From Chitinispirillaceae bacterium (lineage in GTDB: Bacteria > Fibrobacterota > Chitinivibrionia > Chitinivibrionales > Chitinispirillaceae), in assembly GCA_016927235.1 (NCBI GenBank), contig JAFGNB010000163.1:1-53009 (forward strand): a stretch of DNA of 53,009 bases, in the 5' to 3' direction. Positions 1-9,113 of this stretch are shown piece by piece. Numbering within the stretch: position 1 is the stretch's first letter; every line of letters starts with the position of its first letter. The notes below the pieces were generated by a model. The model did no database searches and was not told where the DNA came from. It saw only the letters and a program-made list of their open reading frames with translations. The position numbers and the translations under genes are program-made.

Positions 1-480
1 ATCACTGCCACCGACGCCGACAGCATGCGTCTTGGCGTGGCGGCCGATACGGCGTCGGCCTCATGGAAAGTCTATTCGTCAATCGATAGTATCGATATCT
101 CAGCCGGCGGTGAGGGGGGGAAACGGATTTTTGTCCAGTTCAAGGATCTCGCGGGGAACCGCAGCGTCTGGGTGTCGGACAGCACCACCTACGACATGAC
201 GGCCCCGGCGGGCGGGAGTGTCGTCATCATCGACAACAACGGCTTTACCCCTGACGTCGATCCGCCCCTGACGATCATTGCCACCGGCGCCGACAGCATG
301 CGTCTCGGTCTTGCATCCGACACGGCGTCATCCCTTTGGAAGGTGTACGCGACAACCGATAGCATTGTCATTTCTTCGGGGGGGGATGGAATAAAACGGG
401 TCTTCGTTCAATTCAAAGATGCTGTCGGCAACCGGTCGGCATGGATATCCGATTCGACACTATTTGACACCCAGCCTCCG
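1..480 (+). repeat. Tandem 91-residue Ig-like repeat inside the surface protein gene
   Basis: Bases 1-207 and 274-480 are clearly related copies with a 273 bp period. Both carry the DSMRLG...DTAS..WKVY...DSI, KR.FVQFKD..GNRS.W and SDST motifs. The first copy is followed by a linker (DNNGFTPDVDPPL) that leads into the second. More copies probably lie upstream of the window. Confidence 0.85.
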
Positions 481-3400
481 GCAACAACTATTTCAACCGG
501 CGGGACGTATAGTTACCTGACATGGACGGGGTACATATACGGTAGTGCAACCGATGCACTTTCAGGAATCGATACCGTCCAGATCACCATTGTCAGACAG
601 AATGACAATATGTACTGGAATGGGACGTCGTGGCAGAGTGCGGCCATCCAAATCAAAACTGCAGCGACCGGGTCCTGGCAGGTCGGCCTGCCGGCATCAA
701 TGCTTGGTGACGGCAGTTATTCCATCCAGGCAATGAGTATCGACCGTGCCGGTAATGTCGGATCACCCGGAGTGACAGCTTCATTTGCATGGTACGACAG
801 GCCTGTCTGCTGTTTTTCGGCTGAGCCGGCGATGGGAACGATACCGTTGACAGTCACATTCACCGACAGTTCTATCGGCATGATCGATTCACGGCAATGG
901 TCGTTCGGTGACAATACGACCGACACGGCGCTTCAGATTTCCCACCTTTATCAGACAGCGGGAGTTCTCACGGTGACATTGATCGTCAATGGACCGGGGG
1001 GAAGCGATACGCTTTCGAAGGACAGCTGCGTGCAGGCAGCGTATCCGTTACCGGTGGCGCGAATTTCATTGGTGCCCACCCAGGGGGCCGCGCCGCTGCA
1101 GGTACAGATGACCGATTCGTCAACCGGGACGATTACGCGGCGACTATGGACGTTCGGCGACGGGGGGACCGATTCGGTGCAGCAACCGGTTCATACCTAT
1201 ATGACTGCAGGCACCTTTCAAGTGAAACTCAACGTATGGGGGCCGGGAGGCGCCGACAGCGCCCTTGCAGGGCCGGTTACCGTCTGCGATACGACAAAGC
1301 CGCTGCCGCCTGCCAACCTCAACGCCGTTGCACTCAACTGCTCCACGGTGGTGCTGACCTGGAGCCCGTCGTCGAGTACCGACGCCGACAGTGTATCGAT
1401 CAATACGTCGTATGCCGGATTCGTTGCATCACCGTTAGCTGGCGACCGGATCAAAAGACTGCCTCATACGAAGACCGCCGATACCCTGCGCGGTCTGCCG
1501 CCCGACGGGATAGTGGCATTCATTTGTGCGTTCGTCAAGGATAGGGCGGGCAACTGGTCCGACACGGGCGCCACCTCGTCGGTATCCGTCAAACTGCCCG
1601 ACGGCCGGGCGCCTGCGTATTCACTTGCCGTTACCCTCCAGTCAATGCGGGACAGCGTGGTGGTAATCGGACTCGCCGTCGACAGGTCGGCCGAACCGGG
1701 AGTGAAAAGTGTGATCGGGTTCGGACGCACAAAGCAACAGGCTGCCGATTCCGTAATAACGATACGGTATGCGGATACCGTTATAACGACGGCTCTGCTG
1801 TCCGAGCCGGGCTGGTATTTCGCGGCGAGCGCCGTGCAGGATTCGGCAGGCAACCGTTCTCCACTGCGGTACGACAGTGTCGCGGTTGCCAATACCCCTC
1901 CGCGTATCACGATTACCGCGGATACGCTGGTGCGTGAAGACACGGTCTGGAACGCGCAGATTGCGGTGAGCGATTTCAACGGTGATTCCGTAAAGGTGTC
2001 GATCGTCAATGGACCGGAATCGATGACGCTGAGCGGCCTGCTGCTTAATTGGACCCCCGATGATGCTGATATAGGGAAAAAAGTCGTCGTACTTGTTGCC
2101 GAGGATGCACGCGGCGGGAAAAGCTGCGACACCGTGACGGTGACGGTTACCAACCGGGAGGAGCCGCCGGTTGTCACGTTTGCCGGCGATACGGTGATCG
2201 ATGAGGATGCACCCTGGCGTGCACGATTAATTGTCGCTGATCCCGATCCGGATGAGACGCATACGTCCGTTATCGAACGGAAACCGGCGTGGGTAAGGGT
2301 CCTTGGCGATACGCTGACCGGAACGCCTTCCGAAGAGCATGTGGGCGCCGACATGCTTCGCTGTGTCGTCACCGACCGCAGCGGAATGCGCGACACGCTG
2401 GAACTGGGGATTACCGTAAGAAATGTCAATGATACCCCGACGGTGGTGTCGAATTCACTGCCCGATACGATGTATGAAAAGAAGAGCGTTTCCGGTACCG
2501 TGATTGTCGTTGATCCCGACCGATTCGATACGCTTGCGGTATTTTGGGAACGACCGTGCGCCTGGCTTGCCGCCGGAACGCCGATACGCGATACAATCTT
2601 ACGTCAATGGCGCATCGACCTCCATGCGTCGCCGCAACAGAAAGATACCGGCACGGCAGTGTTTGTTATGCGATTCACCGATCGCGCGGGCATGGGGGCG
2701 ATCCTGCGCGATACCGTGACAATACGTGATGTCGATGATCCTCCCACGCCGCCGAAAATCAGACGACAGGTAGTCGCCGGGGCGGTCAGGTATATCTTGA
2801 CCGCATCGGACGATCGCGACACGGAGTTAATGTACGCGGTAAGGATGCAGTCGCTCGACGACGTTTCGTGGTCAAGGTCGGATCGTTCGTTGCGGGGCGA
2901 TTTCCGTTTCTATCCGCTTGCCGACGGCACGTATCGATTCGAGGCAGCGGCGATCGACCAGGCCGGCCTTGAAGCGCAACCGGCATTCGACACGCTGACC
3001 ATTACCGGGGCTTCGAGCTATGTCACGAGCGATACTGCATGGGAAATGTTTTCAGCGCCGGCGCACTATGGAACCGAGCGGTTGACCAAGACAAAATATC
3101 TTCTTCACTGGGATGAATCGATTACCGAACGGCAGATATACCATTACTATCTGCAGAAGCATGAGATCAATGCGCTCGAACCGGGTAAGGGATACTGGCG
3201 AAAAGGAGCGGGGAAGCGTGATACGCTTGTCATCTCCAGGGAGAAGCTCACGGCAATGCCGGTCAAGGTTTCACTGACGCGTAAAGCGTCGGGATGGAAC
3301 CAGATCGCCTCTCCCTATCCGTATCCGGTGGTATGGAGGGGGAAGAGTTCGGCGCTCTGGAAATGGAACGCCCTTACCGAAGACTTCGAAGCGAGCGACA

Positions 3401-4281
3401 GTATTCTTGAGCCCTGGTGCGGCTACTGGCTGCAGAGCGATCTGACCGACAGCGTAGTAATCGATACGATGCCTTTTTTCGAGGAAAAAAGACTTGCGAA
3501 GAGAAAGAAGACGTGGTTCAACGGGAATAACAGCTGGGTACTGCAGGCCGTTTTGACGACCGACGGAGGAATTGACGCCGAAAACCGTTTCGGTATTCTT
3601 CCCGATGCGAAGGACGGGTACGACCGGCTCGACCGGCCCGAGCCGCCCCGGCCGTCCGACCTTCCTGCGCTATACTTCCCGCATGCCGACTGGAAACGGG
3701 GATTGACAAAATATGCATCGGATTTCCGCAGGAAGTGGGCGGCGGTCAATATATTCGAATTCGGGATCGCCGGTTCGACGCGACCGGGTGCGGCGACGGT
3801 CCGGTTTGCCGGTATCGAAAAAGGCACACCGCTTTATCTCTTCGTCATGGCGGAGGATTCGATCGTCCCTGTCGATCCGGACATCGGAATCATCGTGCCG
3901 ATTGGGACTTCCGACAGCTACCGGACGCTGTTTGTTGTGGACAATTCCGCCGCACTGCGGCAGCTGCCGCTGCGGTTCGGCGTGAGCAAGGCCTATCCGA
4001 ATCCGTGTAATCCATCGACAAGAATCAACTACGTGCTGCCGTACCGCTGGCGCAGCGACGGCAAACTGGTAACGCGGGAGTATGTCGTTTCTATTGATAT
4101 ATACGATATAATGGGCCGTACGATCCGCACTCTGCTTAACCGTAAAATGCCGCCCGGTTTCTATGAGGTATTATGGGACGGAAAAAACGGCAGCGGCCGG
4201 ATCGCCGCATCGGGGAATTACTATTGCCGGCTGAGGGCGGACAAATTTGAAAGGGTAAAAAATCTTACGGTGGTACGGTAA
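1..4281 (+). CDS. Giant secreted multi-Ig/PKD/cadherin-like surface protein with FlgD-like C-terminal sorting domain (5' end outside window)
   Basis: The frame is open from base 1, so the real start lies upstream; 1426 residues are visible. In order they show two copies of a 91-residue Ig-like unit (bases 1-480), a further Ig-like unit, two PKD-type domains (about 805-1290, with WSFGD and WTFGDGG motifs), a fibronectin-III-like stretch (about 1300-1530), at least three cadherin/Ig-like repeats rich in DT and EDT (about 1900-2730), and a region with the GYWRKG and GYWLQ motifs. A C-terminal module (about 3980-4278) carries YPNPCNPSTRINYVLP, IYDIMGRTIRTL and GNYYCRL. That last module is the FlgD-like / type IX secretion type A sorting domain pattern of FCB bacteria. 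I infer an exported, surface-bound adhesin or structural protein; no catalytic domain is visible. A FecR-domain gene follows 22 bp downstream and is probably co-transcribed. Confidence 0.9.
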   Translation: MTATDADSMRLGVAADTASASWKVYSSIDSIDISAGGEGGKRIFVQFKDLAGNRSVWVSDSTTYDMTAPAGGSVVIIDNNGFTPDVDPPLTIIATGADSMRLGLASDTASSLWKVYATTDSIVISSGGDGIKRVFVQFKDAVGNRSAWISDSTLFDTQPPATTISTGGTYSYLTWTGYIYGSATDALSGIDTVQITIVRQNDNMYWNGTSWQSAAIQIKTAATGSWQVGLPASMLGDGSYSIQAMSIDRAGNVGSPGVTASFAWYDRPVCCFSAEPAMGTIPLTVTFTDSSIGMIDSRQWSFGDNTTDTALQISHLYQTAGVLTVTLIVNGPGGSDTLSKDSCVQAAYPLPVARISLVPTQGAAPLQVQMTDSSTGTITRRLWTFGDGGTDSVQQPVHTYMTAGTFQVKLNVWGPGGADSALAGPVTVCDTTKPLPPANLNAVALNCSTVVLTWSPSSSTDADSVSINTSYAGFVASPLAGDRIKRLPHTKTADTLRGLPPDGIVAFICAFVKDRAGNWSDTGATSSVSVKLPDGRAPAYSLAVTLQSMRDSVVVIGLAVDRSAEPGVKSVIGFGRTKQQAADSVITIRYADTVITTALLSEPGWYFAASAVQDSAGNRSPLRYDSVAVANTPPRITITADTLVREDTVWNAQIAVSDFNGDSVKVSIVNGPESMTLSGLLLNWTPDDADIGKKVVVLVAEDARGGKSCDTVTVTVTNREEPPVVTFAGDTVIDEDAPWRARLIVADPDPDETHTSVIERKPAWVRVLGDTLTGTPSEEHVGADMLRCVVTDRSGMRDTLELGITVRNVNDTPTVVSNSLPDTMYEKKSVSGTVIVVDPDRFDTLAVFWERPCAWLAAGTPIRDTILRQWRIDLHASPQQKDTGTAVFVMRFTDRAGMGAILRDTVTIRDVDDPPTPPKIRRQVVAGAVRYILTASDDRDTELMYAVRMQSLDDVSWSRSDRSLRGDFRFYPLADGTYRFEAAAIDQAGLEAQPAFDTLTITGASSYVTSDTAWEMFSAPAHYGTERLTKTKYLLHWDESITERQIYHYYLQKHEINALEPGKGYWRKGAGKRDTLVISREKLTAMPVKVSLTRKASGWNQIASPYPYPVVWRGKSSALWKWNALTEDFEASDSILEPWCGYWLQSDLTDSVVIDTMPFFEEKRLAKRKKTWFNGNNSWVLQAVLTTDGGIDAENRFGILPDAKDGYDRLDRPEPPRPSDLPALYFPHADWKRGLTKYASDFRRKWAAVNIFEFGIAGSTRPGAATVRFAGIEKGTPLYLFVMAEDSIVPVDPDIGIIVPIGTSDSYRTLFVVDNSAALRQLPLRFGVSKAYPNPCNPSTRINYVLPYRWRSDGKLVTREYVVSIDIYDIMGRTIRTLLNRKMPPGFYEVLWDGKNGSGRIAASGNYYCRLRADKFERVKNLTVVR

Positions 4282-4303
4282 GGTGCAACGAAAGGCATGT
4301 ACA

Positions 4304-6196
4304 ATGAAAAGAATGATCCTTCTCTGCATCGGTATCTCCCTGCTGAATGGGTTTGCCGCTGCGGCGGAGGAGGCGAGGGCGCGCATTACCCAGGTGGGAG
4401 GCACGGTTGAGGTACGGGCAAAGGGCGTGGCGGTATGGCGAATGGCCAGGCTCGGCATGCCGGTAAAGGAGGGCTGGGATGTCAGGGCGTATGTCGAGGC
4501 TGAAGCGGAGGTAACCTTTGAAAACGGAACGAAACTCATAATCGGCGAAAACAGCATCGTCACCCTTTCCCGTCTCAAGTCCGATGTAAAAGCTAGTACC
4601 TCACAATCGACCGTCAAGGTGCTGACGGGCAAGGTGTGGGCCAATGTTAAAAAATTGACGTCAACGCAGTCGGAATTCGAATTCGAAACGCCGACCGCCG
4701 TCGCTTCGATCCGCGGAACACGACTCGGGATTGACGTAGTGAAGCGGCGTACCGTCATCGACGTCTATGACGGCGTCGTCGCCGTGCGCCGCAGAGGCGA
4801 GACGGCATCGATCAATGCAACGGCGAATAGCCGGGTTATTATCGACCGGGATGAGAGGGAGTTGCAGGTCATTGATTTCAAGGAGATCCGCGGCGCCCAG
4901 GGGCAGCAGGGCGGCGGAGTGCCGCGGGATCCCTTCGCGGATGAGGAGGGCGCGCCGTCAGACGGCAGTACACCTTCTCCCGCCGATTCAACAGGGATTC
5001 CCTTCGGAAGTGATACGGTGGTAACGGACACGGCGGGCCAGCAGGGTTCTGCAGCGGAACCGGAAGGAGCCCGGCGGCTGATCCTGTCGGTTTCCGCACC
5101 GGCGGAGGGGGCACGGATCACCGAACCACTGATCCAGGTGACCGGAAATACGTTACCCGATGCGAAAGTATTCGTTAACGATATGCAGGCGGCGGTCGGT
5201 CGTGACGGAGCGTTCAGTTATCGTTTTCCGGTTCCGGACGAGCCGAATACCTATACCATAGAAATCCGAGCTGAATACGGCGGGAGCGAGCGGGTGCTGC
5301 AGCGAAACGTCGCCTATGATCCGCCGACGGACAAGGAGCTGCTCGAGTGTTTCTCTCCCCTCGATGGACAGCTGATAAAAACCCGTACGATACGGGTGAG
5401 CGGTAAAACGGCAAAAGGTGCCGCGGTGACCGCCAACGGCGTACCGGTCAGCGTCGCGGCAAACGGGATTTTTAACGGAGAGCTGGTCGTTTCGGAACGG
5501 GACATCGGCGATTACCAGCTCGAGATCATTGCCCGCAGTCAGGGCGAAGAGCTGGCGAGGAGCTTCAATCTTAAAATTGACGGAACCTCGCCGCAGATAA
5601 ATACGAGCGTTCCGCTCTGTCTCTTTTCGCTGCAGGGGCAACAGGCGACCATGCAGCGCACGGTGCCGCTCCAGGTTCTCGACCGGACTCCCGGTGAAGA
5701 GCTGACAATTAAAATCATTAACAACGGCTCCGCCGAAAGGATCACCTCGGAACCCGGGCGTACCGAACAGCTTCTGCTCAACGAAGGCGCGAACGATTAT
5801 TCCATCCAGGTTGTCGACCGTGCGGGAAACAGCTCGCCGGTGATCAGGGGCAGACTTTATTATCTTCCGGGTCCCCTCATTATTCTGCTTCATGAGCCGT
5901 CGTCGAACCCGATGATCTATGAGGGATTGCCGCCGGTACTTCATCCCGGGAACCGGGGCGCTGAAGAGTCGATCGATGTCGAGGTGGAGATCGACGACGG
6001 AATCGGGAACGTACCGCAGTCGATACACTATTGCAGGGTGACCGGCAACGGCCAGACCATCCAGTTGCGCAATAATAACGATTACATGTATGTCGGTAAA
6101 GTGAATGTGCGGCGCGGCTCAAATCAGTTTACCATTCAGGTCGAGGACCTGAGCGGGCGGCTGGAAACGCTGCGCTTCGAAGTGATTCTGCGGTGA
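4304..6196 (+). CDS. FecR-domain protein with Ig-like repeats, secreted
   Basis: The protein is 630 residues long. I chose ATG 4304 over the in-frame GTG at 4283 because AAAGG at 4291-4295 is well spaced from it and a typical signal peptide (KRMILLCIGISLLNGFAAAAEE) follows. Residues of about 25-175 match the FecR domain (TQVGGTVEVRAKG, then NGTKLIIGENSIVTLS and TPTAVASIRGTRLGIDV). Next come an acidic/Pro/Ser linker (about 205-265) and three or four Ig-like modules with SAPAEGARITEPLIQVTG and FSPLDGQLIKTRTIRVSG. FecR domains outside TonB systems are common in large periplasmic or surface proteins, where they bind or scaffold. The gene lies 22 bp behind the giant Ig protein, which suggests an operon and a shared surface role. 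There is no transmembrane helix after the signal, so it is not the classical anti-sigma FecR. Confidence 0.85.
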   Translation: MKRMILLCIGISLLNGFAAAAEEARARITQVGGTVEVRAKGVAVWRMARLGMPVKEGWDVRAYVEAEAEVTFENGTKLIIGENSIVTLSRLKSDVKASTSQSTVKVLTGKVWANVKKLTSTQSEFEFETPTAVASIRGTRLGIDVVKRRTVIDVYDGVVAVRRRGETASINATANSRVIIDRDERELQVIDFKEIRGAQGQQGGGVPRDPFADEEGAPSDGSTPSPADSTGIPFGSDTVVTDTAGQQGSAAEPEGARRLILSVSAPAEGARITEPLIQVTGNTLPDAKVFVNDMQAAVGRDGAFSYRFPVPDEPNTYTIEIRAEYGGSERVLQRNVAYDPPTDKELLECFSPLDGQLIKTRTIRVSGKTAKGAAVTANGVPVSVAANGIFNGELVVSERDIGDYQLEIIARSQGEELARSFNLKIDGTSPQINTSVPLCLFSLQGQQATMQRTVPLQVLDRTPGEELTIKIINNGSAERITSEPGRTEQLLLNEGANDYSIQVVDRAGNSSPVIRGRLYYLPGPLIILLHEPSSNPMIYEGLPPVLHPGNRGAEESIDVEVEIDDGIGNVPQSIHYCRVTGNGQTIQLRNNNDYMYVGKVNVRRGSNQFTIQVEDLSGRLETLRFEVILR

Positions 6197-6203
6197 GCCG
6201 GGC

Positions 6204-6229
6204 GGCGACGGGGGAGAACCCTTGTCGCC
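6204..6229. terminator. Hairpin between convergent genes
   Basis: GGCGAC (6204-6209) pairs with GTCGCC (6224-6229), with an inner GGG/CCC extension. It sits in the 38 bp between two convergent stop codons. There is no T-run on either side, so intrinsic termination would be weak. Confidence 0.4.
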
Positions 6230-6234
6230 TTCAC

Positions 6235-7014
6235 CTACCCGACCTCCTTCTTGCTCTGTTCCCAGAAACGGTCGAGCGTTTCGAGTGACGCCTTCTGAAT
6301 ATCAATCCCTGCTTTGGTGCACGCGTCTTCGACAAAGCGGAAGCGTCGCGTAAACTTGTTGTTCGCGGCCCGGAGCGCCTCCTCGGCGCAGATGCCCTTA
6401 TGGCGCGCGACATTCACCAGCGCGAACAGGATGTCTCCCAGTTCTTCCACGGCGTGGGTGGTATCGCCCGATGCGAGCGCCTGCCTGAATTCGTTGAACT
6501 CCTCTTCCACTTTGTCGAGAGCGGGTCCTGCGTCGTGCCAGTCGAACCCCACGCGGGCGACGCGGCGCTGGATCTTCTCGGCCCTAAAAAGCGCCGGGAG
6601 CGCTTCGGGGATGTCGTCGACCAGGAAGCGGCGGTGCGCCTTGCCCTTTTCGGCCTTTTTTATCTGTTCCCAGTTGTTGAGGACATCGCGCGAGGAGGAG
6701 ACCTCGACGTCGCCGAAGACATGGGGATGACGCCGGATGATTTTTTCGCTGATGCCGTGGGCGACGTCCTCGATGGTGAACGTTCCCTCCTCTTTTGCTA
6801 TCTGCGAATGAAGAACGACCTGCAGCAGCAAATCGCCGAGTTCCTCCTCCATTTTATACGGGCTGTTCTCGTCGACCGCTTCAAAAAATTCATACATTTC
6901 GTCGAGAAGGCAGGGAAGAAGCGAGGCGTGGGTTTGCTCGCGGTCCCAGGGGCAGCCCGCAGGGGCGCGCAGGCGGGCGATGATGTTGATCAAACGATGC
7001 AATTCACTTTTCAT
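6235..7014 (-). CDS. mazG: Nucleoside triphosphate pyrophosphohydrolase MazG
   Basis: The protein has 259 residues, close to the usual length of about 260. It has two tandem MazG domains. The N-terminal one has LRAPAGCPWDREQTHASLLPCL and EEELGDLLLQVVLHSQ; the C-terminal one has VGFDWHD, KVEEEFNEF and EELGDILFALVNVARH. The family hydrolyses NTPs and dNTPs to NMP and pyrophosphate, using the acidic EExxE/ExxD residues to hold Mg. It is thought to cleanse nucleotide pools and lower ppGpp. It is the last gene of a three-gene minus-strand set, starting 34 bp after the YciO-family gene. It is cytoplasmic. Confidence 0.93.
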   Translation of the reverse strand: MKSELHRLINIIARLRAPAGCPWDREQTHASLLPCLLDEMYEFFEAVDENSPYKMEEELGDLLLQVVLHSQIAKEEGTFTIEDVAHGISEKIIRRHPHVFGDVEVSSSRDVLNNWEQIKKAEKGKAHRRFLVDDIPEALPALFRAEKIQRRVARVGFDWHDAGPALDKVEEEFNEFRQALASGDTTHAVEELGDILFALVNVARHKGICAEEALRAANNKFTRRFRFVEDACTKAGIDIQKASLETLDRFWEQSKKEVG

Positions 7015-7048
7015 GAAGCCTCACTGAAAAACGTCCGGTTTGCTGCGA

Positions 7049-7657
7049 TCATTCATTCCAGACGCCTTTTCCTTGACGAATAAGAGCAGGGGGGGTGCTG
7101 GTGAGGTCGACGATGGTTGAGCCGACGGGGTTTTCAAGCGGCCCGATATCGAGCATAACGTCGACTTCATTGAGCACGGCGGGACGCACCTCGTCGGGAT
7201 TGCCGCGCGAACCGCCGGAAAGGATGATCGAGGTGTTGGCCAGCGGCACGGCAAGCGATGCGACCAGTTCGAGCACCGTCCGGCAGTCCGGTATGCGTAC
7301 GCCGACGGTTGTGCGTTTGGGGCAGATTTTTTTCGGAACGAGGTTCGTCGCCGGCAGAATGAAGGTAAAAGGACCCGGGAGGTACCGCTTCATGAGTTTG
7401 AAATGGGCGTTTGACAATATAACGTATCGTGACATCTGGGAAAAATCGCTGCAAATGAACGAGAAAAGTCGTTTTTCGTTTTTTTGAAGCAACCGCCCTA
7501 CCCGTTCGATGCCTTTGGCATTGCCGAGGCATGCACCGATGCCGTAGACGGTATCGGTAGGATAGACCGCGATGCCCCCTTCATCTTTGCAGATGCGAAC
7601 GGTCGATTCGATGAGGCGCCGCTGGGGATTTACCGGATGAATATTATAAATGATCAT
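7049..7657 (-). CDS. Sua5/YciO/YrdC-family protein, YciO type
   Basis: The protein has 202 residues, like E. coli YciO (about 206). The opening IHPVNPQRRLIESTV resembles YciO more than TsaC. Family signatures are GGIAVYPTDTVYGIGA, RYLPGPFTFILPAT, TVGVRIPD and STIVDLT near the C-terminus. TsaC/Sua5 enzymes make threonylcarbamoyl-AMP for tRNA t6A. YciO is a paralogue whose physiological role is less clear, so I do not assign tsaC. The start ATG overlaps the deacetylase stop by 4 bp (ATGA), indicating translational coupling. mazG follows. Confidence 0.88.
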   Translation of the reverse strand: MIIYNIHPVNPQRRLIESTVRICKDEGGIAVYPTDTVYGIGACLGNAKGIERVGRLLQKNEKRLFSFICSDFSQMSRYVILSNAHFKLMKRYLPGPFTFILPATNLVPKKICPKRTTVGVRIPDCRTVLELVASLAVPLANTSIILSGGSRGNPDEVRPAVLNEVDVMLDIGPLENPVGSTIVDLTSTPPALIRQGKGVWNE

Positions 7658-8640
7658 CGGGCTGCCCGTTCCGGCGGAGCGCGGTCATCGGGAAAGCGTG
7701 CAAGTGCCTTCATGTGCGTTTCAACCGCCAATGCGATGCCTGATGGATCGTACCCTCCCTCGAGCGTCGAAACGATGCGTCCATTGCAGGAGCGTGCGGC
7801 TATTTCCATGCACAGTTGCGTCGCTGGGTAAAAAACCGATTCGCTCAAAGAAAAATTGCCGAGCAGGTCGCACTCCAGTCCGTCAAATCCTGCGGAGATC
7901 AGAAGAAAATCGGGGGCGAATGAGATCGCGTCGAGATGGTCGACGAGAAAACGGAGTGCCATTAACAGATCGTTATCGTCGACCGGTCCGAACGGATGTT
8001 CGGGTCGAGGCAACGGAAAATTCAGCGTGGCGCCCCTGCCGGCGCCGCTGCCGGTCCGTGTCGGCAAACCCGTTCCGGGATAGGCGCCCAACCGGTGAGT
8101 CGAAAAGTAAAACACCGAAGGATCGTCATAAAAGCAGGATTCGGTTCCGTTACCGTGATGAAAATCCCAGTCGACGATTAAAATCCTTGCCGCATGATAT
8201 CGGCGCTGAACGTAGCGGGCCGCAATCGCTACATTGTTGAAGAAGCAAAATCCCTCCCCTTGATTGATACCGTCGCGGTGCGCACTGTTGTGTGCATGGT
8301 GACCGGGAGGGCGTACCGCGCAGAATGCATTGGCGATTTTTCCTGCAACAACCGCATCAACAGCGTCGATTACCGCGGCGACCGCATCCCCCGCAGCCCG
8401 GCCGGTCGCAGGAATTGCAATGACGTCGCGGAAATGCGCCTCCGAATGGACCGCGGTAATCAACGGCGCATGCACCGCTGCATCGAACGAGGTTTCGAAA
8501 CGGAAAAAACGGTCGGCAGCATCCGATCCGGCGATGCGGTCGACAATTGCGACCAGCCGCTCCGGCGATTCGGGGTGTCCGGGCTCAAGTTCATGCTGCA
8601 GGAAGGATTCGTTGAAAAAAAAACCGGTTTTCAGCGTCAT
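7654..8640 (-). CDS. Histone-deacetylase-family amidohydrolase (AcuC/HDAC-like)
   Basis: The protein has 328 residues from ATG 8640. That start is preferred because family members begin just before the FFFNESFLQHELEPGHPESPERL segment; an in-frame ATG at 8682 and a TTG at 8688 are alternatives. No candidate has a clear Shine-Dalgarno. The zinc hydrolase motifs are intact: RPPGHHAHNS (tandem catalytic His), GFCFFNNVA, VDWDFHHGNGT (Asp and His zinc ligands), SAGFDGLECDLLG (third Asp ligand) and EGGYD (transition-state Tyr). Bacterial members deacetylate proteins, acetylpolyamines or small amides; the substrate cannot be read from sequence. It is the first gene of the operon that continues into the YciO-family gene and mazG. 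Confidence 0.9.
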   Translation of the reverse strand: MTLKTGFFFNESFLQHELEPGHPESPERLVAIVDRIAGSDAADRFFRFETSFDAAVHAPLITAVHSEAHFRDVIAIPATGRAAGDAVAAVIDAVDAVVAGKIANAFCAVRPPGHHAHNSAHRDGINQGEGFCFFNNVAIAARYVQRRYHAARILIVDWDFHHGNGTESCFYDDPSVFYFSTHRLGAYPGTGLPTRTGSGAGRGATLNFPLPRPEHPFGPVDDNDLLMALRFLVDHLDAISFAPDFLLISAGFDGLECDLLGNFSLSESVFYPATQLCMEIAARSCNGRIVSTLEGGYDPSGIALAVETHMKALARFPDDRAPPERAAR

Positions 8641-8681
8641 AAAGGATAAAAATATATCCCGACGTCGGAGGGCGGTATGCA

Positions 8682-8710
8682 TTGACAAGGTTTTTCCGCT
8701 GAGGTATTAT
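8682..8710 (+). promoter_or_regulatory. Near-consensus sigma-70-type promoter for the STAS gene
   Basis: TTGACA at 8682-8687, a 17 bp spacer, then TATTAT at 8705-8710. Transcription should begin near 8717, which rules out the upstream in-frame ATG at 8711 as the start of the STAS protein. The same region contains TATAAT on the minus strand (8706-8711), so the divergent deacetylase operon may share it. Confidence 0.75.
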
Positions 8711-8752
8711 ATGAACACGCCTAATGAATCATTTTATCGGGAGATGGAACTT

Positions 8753-9091
8753 ATGGAGACACGCGATTCACTCGAAGTGACGGTGAAGGGGGACGAGGAG
8801 GCCCCGATTATCGAGTTGAGCGGAAAAGTTGCCGACGCGGAGGTAAAAAAATTCCAGCGTAAAATCGATCAGCTTTACAAGAAGCGATACGCCACGATCA
8901 TCGTCGACGTGAGCAGGGCGAGTTTCATGGACAGCCACGGACTGGGAACGATCGTTTATTATCATACGCTGATGCAGAAAGAGAAGCGCAAACTCGTTAT
9001 CGTCAACACCAACGCCGATGAGGGCTCGTATCTCAACCGGCTTTTTTCGCTGACGAACCTCGACAAGGTGCTCAATTTACAGAAGGCATAA
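8753..9091 (+). CDS. STAS-domain protein (anti-anti-sigma / antagonist type)
   Basis: The protein has 112 residues. ATG 8753 is chosen because GGGAG (8739-8743) lies 9 nt before it and the promoter's predicted transcription start is about 8717. A single STAS domain fills the protein: an IIELSGKVAD strand, then IIVDVSRASFMDSHGLGTIVYY, the loop bearing the phosphorylatable Ser (MDSHGLG corresponds to the DSxGL motif), then KLVIVNTN and LFSLTNLDKVL. Family members bind RsbW-type kinases/anti-sigma factors and are switched by Ser phosphorylation. No kinase or sigma-factor gene is adjacent, so the partner is unknown. It is monocistronic and convergent with dapL. Confidence 0.88.
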   Translation: METRDSLEVTVKGDEEAPIIELSGKVADAEVKKFQRKIDQLYKKRYATIIVDVSRASFMDSHGLGTIVYYHTLMQKEKRKLVIVNTNADEGSYLNRLFSLTNLDKVLNLQKA

Positions 9092-9113
9092 CATCGGCCG
9101 CCATTCGCAGCGC

